DNA of 64,000 nucleotides from Bog-473 sp963838835 (GTDB taxonomy: Bacteria; Actinomycetota; Acidimicrobiia; Acidimicrobiales; RAAP-2): the NCBI GenBank assembly GCA_963838835.1, contig CAWITA010000028.1, positions 62,001-126,000 on the forward strand, read 5' to 3'. A program made the translations under genes and the position numbers. This document shows positions 1 through 9,379 of the stretch, in pieces. Under the pieces are notes generated by a model. That model saw only the letters and a program-made list of their open reading frames with translations, did no database searches and had not been told where the DNA came from. The stretch's first letter is position 1. Each line of letters opens with the position of its first letter.

Positions 1-1
1 A

Positions 2-67
2 CCCGACGAGCGGAGCAGCACCATCGCCGCCCGCCGCCTCGCCGTGAGCAAGCGGTTCTGCCGATGA
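2..67 (+). CDS. C-terminal end of an upstream gene (partial)
   Basis: An open frame enters from the left edge and ends at a TGA at 65-67; the 21 visible residues end in RLAVSKRFCR. Its stop overlaps the ATG of the sulfotransferase gene (ATGA), the usual sign of translational coupling, which is the main reason for believing the frame. Too little is present to name the product. Confidence 0.5.
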   Translation, partial: PDERSSTIAARRLAVSKRFCR

Positions 68-1209
68 CCCTGGACGCCGACGAGATGGAAGACGCGGCGC
101 GGCAGAAGACCGGTCTCCACGAATTCGGGCCGGGGGATCATCGAGAGGGTCTCGAGCGTCTGGTGGCGTCCATGAACGAGGAGGCCGACCTCAACGAGAT
201 CGGTGAGATCATGCAGCGCCTCCGGCTCGAGACGCTGTTGTCCTCCCGCTTGCAGGTCGAGGACACCTACCGGGTCAACCCGTCAATCGAGAACGAGGAG
301 ATCGAGGGGCCCGTCTTCGTGATCGGGCTGCCCCGTACCGGCACGACGGCCTTGAGTCAGCTGGTCGCCGCCGATCCCCAATTCCGCTCGCTTCGGACAT
401 GGGAATCGTCGGCGCCGTGCCCGCCTCCGGAGTCGGCGACCGAGCACACCGACCCGCGCATCGCGGAGACGGAAGCCGGACTGGCCATGATGAACGAGAC
501 GTTTCCCCTCATGCAGTCGATGCATCACGTGGAGGCGACCACCGCGACCGAATGCCAGGACCTGCTCGGCATGAGCTTCCGGACGATGCACTTCGACGGC
601 TTCGGTCGCGTCCCCTCCTACCTCCAATGGGTGGTCGACTGCGACATGCGTGAGACCTATCGCTACCACCGACGGGTGCTCCGCCTGCTGCAGTGGCACT
701 GTCCACCGCGCCTGTGGCACCTCAAGACGCCCGTGCACATGTTCGCCCTGGACGCCCTGCTCGGCGCCTATCCCGACGCCGTGTTCCTCTGGAGCCACCG
801 TGACCCGGCCAAGGTGCTCGGGTCGGTCTGCAGCCTGATCCACTACACCCGGAGCTGGAGCAGCGATCGGGACGATTCGCTCGCGCTGGGCGCCGAGCAG
901 CTGGAACGCTGGTGGCTGGCCGTATCACGCGCGATGGATTTTCGGGACCGCGTCGGCAGTGAGCGATTCGCCGACGTGTGGTTTGCCGATCTCCAGGTGG
1001 ACCCGGTGTCGGCACTCGGCGCGGCCTACGAGCAGATCGGCATCGCGTTCACGAACGCGTCACGTGACGCCATGACGGGTTGGGCGAAGAGTCACGAGCC
1101 GGGTTCGCACGGTCAGCATTCCTATGACCTCTCGGACTTCGGACTCTCCGCCGGTCAGGTACGTCAACGGTTCGCGCCCTATCTGGAGGCCTACGATGCT
1201 GTCGCCTGA
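64..1209 (+). CDS. Sulfotransferase family protein
   Basis: The 381-residue product carries the PAPS-binding loop of sulfotransferases at residues 86-100 (VIGLPRTGTTALSQL) after an N-terminal helical region, and a second phosphosulfate-binding segment with SHRDP near residue 244. Members of this actinobacterial family (sulfotransfer_3 type) move a sulfuryl group from PAPS to a hydroxyl of a lipid, sugar or small molecule; the acceptor cannot be read from sequence. No signal peptide or membrane segment is seen, so it is probably cytoplasmic. The ATG overlaps the preceding stop, and an SDR gene follows after about 35 bases, so the three genes look like one operon. Confidence 0.85.
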   Translation: MTLDADEMEDAARQKTGLHEFGPGDHREGLERLVASMNEEADLNEIGEIMQRLRLETLLSSRLQVEDTYRVNPSIENEEIEGPVFVIGLPRTGTTALSQLVAADPQFRSLRTWESSAPCPPPESATEHTDPRIAETEAGLAMMNETFPLMQSMHHVEATTATECQDLLGMSFRTMHFDGFGRVPSYLQWVVDCDMRETYRYHRRVLRLLQWHCPPRLWHLKTPVHMFALDALLGAYPDAVFLWSHRDPAKVLGSVCSLIHYTRSWSSDRDDSLALGAEQLERWWLAVSRAMDFRDRVGSERFADVWFADLQVDPVSALGAAYEQIGIAFTNASRDAMTGWAKSHEPGSHGQHSYDLSDFGLSAGQVRQRFAPYLEAYDAVA

Positions 1210-1244
1210 TCACCCGATCACAACGGAGATGGAGGAGGAAGGGC

Positions 1245-2048
1245 GTGGATCTCGGATTCGCTGACGCGACCGCAGTCGTCACTGGTGGCAGCAAGGGCAT
1301 GGGGAGGGCCGTGGCGGAGATCCTCGCCACGGACGGTGTCCGGGTGGCGGTCATGGCGCGGGGCCAAGAGGCCCTCGACGACACCGCGGCTGCTCTGCGC
1401 GCCGCGGGGAGCCCGGATGCGGTGGGTATCAGCGTCGACATGACGAACCCGACCTCCATTGCCGCCGGTTTCGACGAAGTGGCGGACCGATGGGGGTCGC
1501 TCAACGTCTTGGTCCACACGATCGGTCCTGCCGCCGGTCGGTTCGAGCAACTCGACGACTCCGGTTGGGACGCTGCCTTCACGCTCGGCACCATGTCCGC
1601 GGTGCGGAGCGTGCGCTCGGCGCTGCCGCTGTTGCGCGCGGCCGAGTGGGGACGGATCGCCATCTTCTCGGCGCACTCGATTCAGCGGCAGAGTCCGATC
1701 CTCGTCGCCTACACCGCGTCGAAGGCCGCGGTGACCAGCATCGCGAAGAACTTGGCAAAGTCCTTGGCTCCCGAAGGGATCCTCGTGAATGCGGTGTGCC
1801 CCGGTTCCATCGTCACGGCGAGCTTCACCGAGAACCTGCGGGACATCTTCGCCGCCGAAGGCCTCGATCCCACCGATCCGCACGACGTGATGTCCTGGAT
1901 CGACAAGACGTTCCACCAACCCGCCGACCTCGGGCGGGCGGGACTCCCCGACGAAGTGGCATCGCTCACCGCCTACCTCGTCTCCCGGCGTAACGGTTAC
2001 GTCACGGGCGCGTGCGTCAACGCCGACGGGGGCTCGGACTTCGTGTGA
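1245..2048 (+). CDS. Short-chain dehydrogenase/reductase (SDR)
   Basis: A classical SDR of 267 residues. The nucleotide-binding motif TGGSKGMG lies at residues 13-20, and the catalytic Ser142, Tyr156 and Lys160 (YTASK) are present, followed by the PGSIVT segment that contacts the cofactor. The usual NNAG motif is replaced by HTIG, seen in several actinobacterial SDRs. It should be an NAD(P)-dependent oxidoreductase for an alcohol or ketone, possibly acting on the same compound class as the sulfotransferase before it. The GTG start is chosen because a strong ribosome binding site (GGAGGAGG) lies at 1231-1238. Confidence 0.9.
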   Translation: MDLGFADATAVVTGGSKGMGRAVAEILATDGVRVAVMARGQEALDDTAAALRAAGSPDAVGISVDMTNPTSIAAGFDEVADRWGSLNVLVHTIGPAAGRFEQLDDSGWDAAFTLGTMSAVRSVRSALPLLRAAEWGRIAIFSAHSIQRQSPILVAYTASKAAVTSIAKNLAKSLAPEGILVNAVCPGSIVTASFTENLRDIFAAEGLDPTDPHDVMSWIDKTFHQPADLGRAGLPDEVASLTAYLVSRRNGYVTGACVNADGGSDFV

Positions 2049-2069
2049 GGTCCGACGGCCGGCGTTGCG

Positions 2070-4247
2070 TTAGGCCGACGAAATACCCGAGACCGGAGCG
2101 ACGAGCCCGTTGGCGTTCGGCGCTCCCAGGAAGGTTGCGTCGCCGTAGGTGTAGACGGCGCCGTTGGAGCCCACCAGCCAGTAACCCATCCCGCTCGGCG
2201 TCCGGCTGATCCCAACCACGGACGGTTGGCCGACGATGCCCTGGCCCGGCACCGAGCCCAGGTAGAGGGCGTCTCCGTACCGGAACACACCTCCGTCTGC
2301 GCCGACGAGCCAGTAGCCCCCGTCGTCGGGCGTCGCGGCCATCCCCGTCATCGGAGCATTCAGGTGTATCGCGCCGGCGGACCCGACGAAGGGCGCGTCA
2401 CCGAAGCTGAACACGCCGCCGTCAGCCGCGACCAACCAGTACCCACGCCCGTCGGATGAGGCGGCAATGCCGACGACAGGCGCATTGAGGCGCAGACCCC
2501 CCATGGACCCGTAGAACTTTGCATCGCCGAAGTTGAAGACCCCACCATCGGCAGCAACGAGCCAGTAGCCCCGGCCGTCGGAGGTGGCCGCGATCCCGAC
2601 GACCGGCGCGTTGAGGTGCTGGCCTCCCATGGAGTCGTAGAACGGCGCGCCACCGAAGTCGAACACCCCGCCGTCAGAGGCGACTAACCAGTATCCACCA
2701 TTGGGCGTCGCCGCGATCCCGACGACCGGCGCGTTGAGGTGCCGACCTCCCATGGAGCCGGCGAACTGGACCGTCCCGTAGTTGAAGACGCCTCCGTCCC
2801 GCGCCGCGAGCACGATGCCCTGACTCGAGGCCGGAGGAAAGCTCAACTGCTCAATGTATGCACGCAGACCGGGGTCGTTCTGCTGTTGCCCCGCTGACGT
2901 CGCCGCACTACCGCTGGCCAGGCAACCGACGGCGGGGACGCAGCTCACCGAGGTCAAGATGCTGAGTGCGGCCACGTTCGGACTGGGGTCGATCGACCAG
3001 GCGGAGCCGTTCCAATTCTCGATGAAGCTCTGCGGCGGGGAGTTACTGTTTCCGCCGAGTGACCCCGACGACCCCACCCCCCAGCACTGGGTGGCGCTGG
3101 GGCAGGTGATGCTGCTCAGGATCGCTCCGGTGGAGGAGCTGGGCGGAGGCACGGACGCCGAGACGTCGGTCCAGGAGGACCCGTCCCAGGACTCCATGAG
3201 GATCCCCGAGCCGGTTCCCGTGTCGTCCGTCGTGGCGCCCGACGCCCAACAATCGGTGTCGCTGACGCATTCGAGTCCAATGAGATATCCGCCGTTCGGA
3301 CTCGGCTCGGTCACGCTCGGCACGATGGACCACGTCGTGCCGTCCCAGTGCTCGATGAGGCCCTGGTCCCCAGGTGCGCCGCCGGGAAAAATCGGCAGGA
3401 AATTGGACGACTGCTGTCCCGGACCGGCATTGCCGACCGCCCAGCAGTCGTCGGCGGTGAGGCACTGCACGTTCGTCAATTGATCGTACGTCTGGCCAGT
3501 CGGGGGACCGGGGACGATGGTCCACGCCGCGCCGTTCCACTGTTCAATGAGGTCGTTGAGGTTGAGGCCCATGCTGCCGCCGGTCGAATACCCGACGGCC
3601 ATGCAGCTCGAAGCCGACGTGCAACTCACGCTTTGCAGAATTGCCCCGACGACGCCGGCACCAGACGGGGTCGGACTGGGCACGATCGACCAAGCGTGGC
3701 CGTTCCAGTTCTCGATGAGGGTGCCGATCGGATTGCCCCCACCGCCGGAGTCGTTCAGCTCGGTCCCCACCGCCCAGCAATCGGAACCGTTCACGCAGGA
3801 GATGTCGAAGAATCCCCCGCCGTCGCCGGCCGGCAGCGGTGTCGGATTCGCATTCAGCGTCCATGACGTGCCGTTCCAGGTTTCGACGAGCGGTTGGTAC
3901 GTCGACCCGGAGCCACCGATGTTCACGATGGAGACACCCACCGCCCAGCACTGGAGCGCATTGGCACAGGTCGATCCGAGGACGACGTCGTCCGCGCCGG
4001 TGCCCGGAACGGTGGCGACATACCAGCCCGACGGCGCGGCCCCGCTGCCCGTCTGGCCGACGATGCCGGCCACGCCCACGGCCGCCACGATCGATGTCGC
4101 GGCCAGGCCGAAGCGCCAGGCGACGCGACGGCGCCAGGTACGGCGCGCTGAAGGCAGCAGATCGTGCCGGGGGGTGTCCGCACGGTGATCGGGCACAAAG
4201 CATGGTTGCACGCCTGGTTTTCCGATTCGCGGATGGTCGTCGACCAC
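2070..4247 (-). CDS. Large secreted repeat protein with two kinds of beta repeat
   Basis: Up to 725 residues. After a basic N-terminus (RRTWRRRVAWRF) comes a hydrophobic signal-like segment around residues 45-70. Residues about 80-480 hold seven units each with a C-X5-C pair (for example CVNGSDCWAVG) followed by a WNG..W motif, suggestive of a seven-bladed propeller with a disulfide per blade. Residues about 480-725 hold six copies of a 42-residue unit of the type DGGVFNFGDA..GSMGG..LNAPVVGIAA..DGRGYWLV. The same 42-residue unit recurs in the CHAP protein at 29098-30570. Likely exported and cell-surface or extracellular; function unknown. The start is uncertain: GTG at 4247 or GTG at 4196 are both possible. 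Confidence 0.8.
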   Translation of the reverse strand: MVDDHPRIGKPGVQPCFVPDHRADTPRHDLLPSARRTWRRRVAWRFGLAATSIVAAVGVAGIVGQTGSGAAPSGWYVATVPGTGADDVVLGSTCANALQCWAVGVSIVNIGGSGSTYQPLVETWNGTSWTLNANPTPLPAGDGGGFFDISCVNGSDCWAVGTELNDSGGGGNPIGTLIENWNGHAWSIVPSPTPSGAGVVGAILQSVSCTSASSCMAVGYSTGGSMGLNLNDLIEQWNGAAWTIVPGPPTGQTYDQLTNVQCLTADDCWAVGNAGPGQQSSNFLPIFPGGAPGDQGLIEHWDGTTWSIVPSVTEPSPNGGYLIGLECVSDTDCWASGATTDDTGTGSGILMESWDGSSWTDVSASVPPPSSSTGAILSSITCPSATQCWGVGSSGSLGGNSNSPPQSFIENWNGSAWSIDPSPNVAALSILTSVSCVPAVGCLASGSAATSAGQQQNDPGLRAYIEQLSFPPASSQGIVLAARDGGVFNYGTVQFAGSMGGRHLNAPVVGIAATPNGGYWLVASDGGVFDFGGAPFYDSMGGQHLNAPVVGIAATSDGRGYWLVAADGGVFNFGDAKFYGSMGGLRLNAPVVGIAASSDGRGYWLVAADGGVFSFGDAPFVGSAGAIHLNAPMTGMAATPDDGGYWLVGADGGVFRYGDALYLGSVPGQGIVGQPSVVGISRTPSGMGYWLVGSNGAVYTYGDATFLGAPNANGLVAPVSGISSA

Positions 4248-4259
4248 CGCCCTCTCGTG

Positions 4260-5876
4260 CTACTCCCTTACCGCCGTCGCCGCCTCCCGAGCGTGGTAGC
4301 TCGACCGGGTGAGCGGTGACGCCTCTACGTGGGCCACGCCCAGATCGGCCCCGGCCTGTCGCAGGTGCTCGAATTCGGTCGGCGTCCAGTAACGCGACAC
4401 CGGGAGGTGGTCGCGGCTCGGGCGCAGGTACTGCCCGACGGTGACGATGGAGACACCCACGGCCCGCAGGTCGGCCATGGTGGCCACGACCTCGTCCTCG
4501 CGCTCACCCAGGCCGACCATCAAGCCGGACTTCGTCACGAGCCCGGCCTGTCCAGCCCGGGCCAGCACGGCCAGGCTGCGCGCGTAGCCCGCCGAGGGGC
4601 GCACCGCCCGCTGGAGGCGGGCCACCGTCTCGATGTTGTGGTTCAGCACGTCGGGCCGCGCCTCGAAGATGGCGTCGAGCGACGACACGTCACCGCGGCA
4701 GTCCGAGATCAGCACCTCCACCGTCGTCGCCGGCGTCCGGGCGCGGATGGCACGGATGGTGTTCGCCATGGCCCCCGCTCCTCCGTCGGGGAGGTCGTCG
4801 CGGGCGACGCACGTCACGACGGCATGGCCGAGCCCCATGCGCTCCACCGCCTGCGCGACCCGCTCGGGCTCGTCGGGCGACAGCGGAAGCGGATGATGCG
4901 TGTCCACCTGGCAGAAGCCACAGGCCCGCGTGCAGCGCTCGCCGTTGATCATGAACGTCGCCGTGCCGTCGGCCCAGCATTCGTAGATGTTCGGGCAACC
5001 GGCCTCCTCGCACACCGTCACGAGGCCGAGGTCGTGGATCGTCGCCCCCAGTCGACGGTAGCCCGCGTCGATGCGCACGGGCACCCGCATCCAGGCCGGT
5101 TTGCGCTGCGCGATGTCGAGGCCGTCCTCGGGTGCGACCCCGGCCTGGCGCAGGCGCCGCAACAGCGGCCGCTCGCCGCCTTCTGCCGCCACGACAGCGC
5201 CCGCGGGACCGGTCACGACGTCGTGACGCTCCGCCATCCCGTCGCCGAACACGTCGACCGCTCGAGCCACGAACGCGTCGACCACCTCCGGCATCGGGAC
5301 CTCGATGCCCTCGGCCCGCAGCGACGTCACGCCGCGGTCGGCGATGCCGCACGGGACGATGTGCTCGAACATCTCGAGGTCGGTGGTGACGTTCAGGGCC
5401 ATGCCGTGGAGCGTGCGGCGACGCCCCGGGGCGACCCGCAGGGTCCGCACCCCGATCGCGGCGATCTTGCGCGGGTCGGGACCGTCGGCGCCCACCCACA
5501 CGCCCGGGTACTCATCCACCTTGCTCGCCCCCGCCAACCCGAGGTCGGCCAGCGTCTCGATGAGAATCCTCTCCAGGCGGTGCACGTGCGCCGGTCCCGC
5601 CGCCGGGTCGTCGGGCACGCTCACGATCGGATAGGCCACCAGCTGCCCCGGCCCGTGATAGGTGACGTCCCCGCCGCGGTCGGAGCGTTCGAGCACGGCA
5701 CCCACCAGCGCAGGGTCGACGAGGACATGGTCTTCGTCCGCGTGTGCCCCGAGCGTGTAGGTCGGGGGGTGCTGCAAGAGGAGCAGGTAGTCGTCGGTAG
5801 CCTCGGTCGCCAGGGCATGCTGCAGGGCGAACGCCTCGTGGTACGGGACGGTCCCGAGCGCTCGGATCCGCAGCAC
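4260..5876 (-). CDS. lipB-lipA: Octanoyltransferase-lipoyl synthase fusion (LipB-LipA)
   Basis: One uninterrupted 538-residue frame contains both enzymes of de novo lipoylation. Residues 1-215 are LipB, with the catalytic lysine at K137 (RKIAAIG) and the acyl-thioester cysteine at C176 (VPCGIADRGVTSL). Residues about 256-538 are LipA, with the auxiliary cluster cysteines C289, C294, C300 (CEEAGCPNIYEC), the radical-SAM CX3CX2C at C315, C319, C322, and the C-terminal RSSYHA motif. LipB would transfer octanoyl from acyl carrier protein to an E2 lysine and LipA would insert two sulfurs. The stop of the lipoyl E2 gene lies 11 bases upstream, so enzyme and substrate are co-transcribed. These are normally two genes. 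GTG start. Confidence 0.95.
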   Translation of the reverse strand: MLRIRALGTVPYHEAFALQHALATEATDDYLLLLQHPPTYTLGAHADEDHVLVDPALVGAVLERSDRGGDVTYHGPGQLVAYPIVSVPDDPAAGPAHVHRLERILIETLADLGLAGASKVDEYPGVWVGADGPDPRKIAAIGVRTLRVAPGRRRTLHGMALNVTTDLEMFEHIVPCGIADRGVTSLRAEGIEVPMPEVVDAFVARAVDVFGDGMAERHDVVTGPAGAVVAAEGGERPLLRRLRQAGVAPEDGLDIAQRKPAWMRVPVRIDAGYRRLGATIHDLGLVTVCEEAGCPNIYECWADGTATFMINGERCTRACGFCQVDTHHPLPLSPDEPERVAQAVERMGLGHAVVTCVARDDLPDGGAGAMANTIRAIRARTPATTVEVLISDCRGDVSSLDAIFEARPDVLNHNIETVARLQRAVRPSAGYARSLAVLARAGQAGLVTKSGLMVGLGEREDEVVATMADLRAVGVSIVTVGQYLRPSRDHLPVSRYWTPTEFEHLRQAGADLGVAHVEASPLTRSSYHAREAATAVRE

Positions 5877-5887
5877 CGGTCCGGCCC

Positions 5888-7322
5888 TCAGAGCTCGGCG
5901 CCCCAGTCGCGGCTGCTCAGCAGATCCGAGACCCGCGCCAGGAACAAGGAGACGTAGGCGCCGTCGACGGCACGGTGGTCCCAGCTCACCCCGAGGATGC
6001 CGGTGGAGTGGATGGCGATGGACTCGGACCCGTCGGGCTGGGTCACCACCACCGGCCGCCGGGCGATGCCGTCGGTGGCCAGGATCGCCACCTGGGGCTG
6101 GTTGATGATCGGGACCGTGAAGTAGGTGCCGAACGGGCCGTCGTTGGTGATGGAGAACGTGCCGCCGGCGATGTCGTCGGCGTTGAGCTGCCGGCCGCGC
6201 GCCCGCTCGGCCAGGTCCCGGATGCGCCGGGCCACCCCCCGCAGCGTGACCTCCTCGGCCCGGTGGATGACGGGAACGATCAGACCCTCGTGGGAGAGGT
6301 CTACCGCGATCCCGAGGTTGACCTCCGCGTGCACGAGCAGCGAGTCGTCGACCACCGACGCGTTGAGCAGCGGGAAGTCTCGCAGTGCCTCCACCGCCGC
6401 TCGGGCGACGAAGGGGAGGTAGGTCAACGAGAATCCCTCCTCCGCCTTGAAGCGCTCACCCCAGGCCTTGCGGACGCGCTCGACGCTTTCGAAGTCGACC
6501 TCGTTGGCGATGAAGGCATGCGGCGACGTCGCCTTGGAACGCACCATGTGCTCGGCCGTCCGGCGCCGCATGTTCGAAAACGGGACCACCTGGTCGCCCG
6601 CGGCACGGAACGACGCCATGGAGACTGGCGGCGCGGTCGGCGCACTGAACACGGGCGGCGCCGGCGGGGGCGAGGCCTGCGGCGAGGGCGCGGCCTGCGG
6701 CGGGGGCGGAACAGGCGCAGCGCGCGCGCGCCTCGACGACGCGCCGCGCGTCGTCGCGGGTGATGCGCCCGCCCGCACCGGTCCCTGTGACCTCGGTCTC
6801 GCTGATCCCGTTCTCCGAGAGCAGACGGCGCACCATGGGCGAGAGGAGCAGGGCCTCGCCGCCGTCGCTCGCCACGGCCGCGGCGGGCGCCGGCGGGGTT
6901 GGTGCCGGTGCGGCCGGCGTTGGTGCCGGTGCGGGCGGCGTTGGTGCCGCCGCGGCCGGCGTTGGTGCCGGCGCCGCCGGCGGGGTTGGTGCCGCCGCGG
7001 CCGGTTCCGGCGTCACCGGCTCGGCGGGCGCTGCCGCGGGCTCGGCCGTCGTGGCGGCGGTCGCGCCGTTTTGTCCGTCCGACGAAGCGCCGTCGCCGAT
7101 CACGGCGAGCCGCACACCGACCTCGACCGTCTCGCCCTCGGGGACGAGGATCTCGGTCAGGACGCCGGCCGCCGGCGAGGGCACCTCGGAGTCGACCTTG
7201 TCCGTCGAGACTTCGAAGAGCGGCTCGTCGCGCTCGACGGCGTCGCCCACGCCCTTCATCCAGCGGGTGATCGTGCCCTCGGTCACGGTCTCGCCGAGTT
7301 GCGGCATCATCACGTCAGCCAA
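5888..7322 (-). CDS. 2-oxo acid dehydrogenase E2 (dihydrolipoamide acyltransferase), frameshifted
   Basis: E2 core of a pyruvate (or pyruvate/2-oxoglutarate) dehydrogenase complex. The N-terminal part (TTG start at 7322, SD GGAAGGGGA) has one lipoyl domain with the acceptor lysine K42 in STDKVDSEV, a long Pro-Ala linker (about residues 85-145) and the E3-binding domain (LLSPMVRRLLSENGIS). The catalytic domain follows in a different frame and ends with the HRAVDG active-site motif. The switch falls in a GC dinucleotide run at about 6720-6732. Both halves are intact, so an assembly indel is the likely cause. The start overlaps the end of lpdA by 8 bases. The assignment to pyruvate dehydrogenase rests on the nearby aceE; sucB-type function is possible. 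Confidence 0.85.
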
Positions 7323-8730
7323 GGTGCAGTCCCCTTCCGGTCAACGCCAACATGGTCTCGCCGAAGGTCTCGGAGAGCGAGGGGTGCGGCTGGATGAACT
7401 GGGCCACCTCGTCGGGGAAGGCCTCCCAGTTGACGGCCAGATAGCCGGCGCCCAGCTGCTCGGTCACCCAGGGCCCGCACAGGTGCACGCCGAGGACTCG
7501 CCCGGCCGTGCCGTCGGGCCGTCGCTCGGCGACGATCTTCACCACGCCCTCGGTATCGCCGATGATCTGGGCCCGGCTGTTGCCCCCGAAGGGGTCCTTC
7601 TTCGTCACGACCGGGATGCCCTCCGCTTTGGCCTGCGCCTCGGTCATGCCGCAGAACGCGACCTCGGGGTGGCAGTAGATCGCCCAGGGCACCTTGGCGT
7701 TGTCCACCGGCACCACCGCCTCGCCCAGCATGCCCTTGACCGCCACGATGGCCTCGGCGAACCCCACGTGGGCCAGCTGCGGCGTGCCGGCCACGATGTC
7801 GCCGACCGCCCAGACCCCGTCGACGCCGGTGCGCTGGTACTCGTCGGCCACCACGAAGCCGCGTTCGTCGATCTGGACGCCCACCCCGTCTGCCACCAGT
7901 CCTTCGGTGCGGGGGCGCCGGCCCACCGACACCACGATGGCTTCCACGTCGACGCTCTGGTCCCCCGCGGCGACGGTCGTCACGCTGCCGTCCTGGGACG
8001 GCGTGTGCCCCTCGACCTTGACCCCGGTCACGATCTCGATGCCGCGCTTGGTGAAGGAGCGAGCGACCAGACGGATGATGTCGTCGTCGCACCCGGTGAG
8101 GATCGTGTCGAGCGCCTCGAGGATCGTGACCTTCGAGCCGAGGTCGGCCAGGAGCGAGGCGAACTCGCACCCGATCACCCCGCCCCCGATGACGGCGACC
8201 GAGGCCGGGAGCTCCTTGAGGTCCAAGAATTCGTCCGAGGTCATCACCCAGCGCCCGTCGACCTCGAAGCCGGGCAGGCCGTAGGGCACCGACCCGGCCG
8301 CCAGGACGACGTTGCGGCCGACCACGAGGCGGCCGGCATCCTCACCGTCGATCACTGCGACGTGGCGGTCGGCCTTGAGGGTCCCGGTTCCTGACAAGGT
8401 GACCACCTTGCGCCCCTTGAGCAAGCCTGACAGCCCCTTGAACAGCTTGTTCACGACCGCGTTCTTACGGTCCTGGCTGACGGCGAAGTCGAGCGACACC
8501 CCGGACACGCCGATGCCGAACTCGTGGGAACCCTCGATCGTGCGGTGCACCGCAGCGGTCTCGAGGAATTCCTTGGCCGGGATGCAGCCGCGGTGCAGAC
8601 AGGTCCCGCCCACCTTGTCCCGCTCCACGATGGCGACCGACAACCCCGCCGCCGCGCCGTAGAGCGCGGTGGCGTAGCCGCCCGGTCCCCCGCCGATCAC
8701 GACGATGTCGAACTCTTCCTCGGTGGCCAT
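7315..8730 (-). CDS. lpdA: Dihydrolipoamide dehydrogenase (E3)
   Basis: The 471-residue flavoprotein has the N-terminal FAD fold (VVIGGGPGGYATA), the redox-active disulfide C44/C49 in GGTCLHRGCIPAKE, a second Rossmann segment (VAVIGGGVIGCEFASLLADLG) and the C-terminal catalytic histidine in IQPHPSLSE. It reoxidises the dihydrolipoyl group of E2 with NAD+. The gene lies directly upstream of the E2 gene, with which it overlaps, and of the lipoate biosynthesis fusion. The ATG at 8730 begins MATEEEFDIVVIGG; the open frame continues upstream but nothing there resembles the family. Confidence 0.96.
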   Translation of the reverse strand: MATEEEFDIVVIGGGPGGYATALYGAAAGLSVAIVERDKVGGTCLHRGCIPAKEFLETAAVHRTIEGSHEFGIGVSGVSLDFAVSQDRKNAVVNKLFKGLSGLLKGRKVVTLSGTGTLKADRHVAVIDGEDAGRLVVGRNVVLAAGSVPYGLPGFEVDGRWVMTSDEFLDLKELPASVAVIGGGVIGCEFASLLADLGSKVTILEALDTILTGCDDDIIRLVARSFTKRGIEIVTGVKVEGHTPSQDGSVTTVAAGDQSVDVEAIVVSVGRRPRTEGLVADGVGVQIDERGFVVADEYQRTGVDGVWAVGDIVAGTPQLAHVGFAEAIVAVKGMLGEAVVPVDNAKVPWAIYCHPEVAFCGMTEAQAKAEGIPVVTKKDPFGGNSRAQIIGDTEGVVKIVAERRPDGTAGRVLGVHLCGPWVTEQLGAGYLAVNWEAFPDEVAQFIQPHPSLSETFGETMLALTGRGLHLG

Positions 8731-8903
8731 CGCCCGTCCTCTTCTCGTCCTCACGAGGCTCGTCCGGCGCGTTCGGCTCCCCCGAGACGTCCCGATCGCT
8801 CCGGGCGCACCCCACTCCGCGTCCCCGCGTGTGTCCCTCGGGCACTCTACCGTTCGCACCAGCGTGCTCAGATCGGTGACGGGGGCCGTTGCCCCTGCTC
8901 GTG

Positions 8904-9374
8904 TCAGCCGCTCGTGCCGTGCCCCGAGTCGGCCGCCACGGTGGCGAGCTCGTCGACCAGGTCGTTCCAGCGATCGCCCGAATGACCCTTGACCCAGCGC
9001 CAGCTGACGTCGACCGCCGGGGACAGCGCGAGTGCGATGAGCGGCTCCCACAGATCGCGGTTGGCCACCGGCTTGTTCTGCGCGTTCTTCCAGTTGCGCC
9101 GCTGCCAGCCCCGCCACCACCCGTCGGTGAAGCACTTGACGACGTAGGTCGAGTCGCTCACCACCTCGATCGCCGCGGGCCCGCGGGGCACGAGGGCCCG
9201 CAGCGCCTCGAGCGCGGCCGTGATCTCCATCCGCTGGTTGGTCGTGTGCGGCTCGGCCCCGCTGGCGTAGGGCCCGTCCGGCACGGCCCAGGCCCACCCG
9301 CCCCGCCCCGGATTGCCCCGGCACGCGCCATCCGTGTACACGACGACCGCGACGCCGTTGACGTTCATGACCAC
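8904..9374 (-). CDS. rnhA: Ribonuclease HI
   Basis: A 156-residue RNase HI with the acidic active-site residues D15 (YTDGACRGNPG), E50 (QRMEIT), D74 (SDSTYV) and the late Asp in GDRWNDLVDELA. It degrades the RNA strand of RNA-DNA hybrids in the cytoplasm. No double-stranded-RNA-binding N-terminal extension is present. The start may be the GTG at 9374 or the ATG at 9368. It is divergent from aceE with only about 60 bases between them, and about 170 bases separate it from lpdA, so operon membership is uncertain. Confidence 0.93.
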   Translation of the reverse strand: MVMNVNGVAVVVYTDGACRGNPGRGGWAWAVPDGPYASGAEPHTTNQRMEITAALEALRALVPRGPAAIEVVSDSTYVVKCFTDGWWRGWQRRNWKNAQNKPVANRDLWEPLIALALSPAVDVSWRWVKGHSGDRWNDLVDELATVAADSGHGTSG

Positions 9375-9379
9375 TGTGT

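Noticed and set aside
4329..5957. A 540-codon open frame on the plus strand opposite lipB-lipA
   Set aside because: It is the antisense shadow of a clearly conserved gene; its product is a low-complexity Arg/His/Gly string with no family resemblance. High GC content opens long antisense frames throughout the window.
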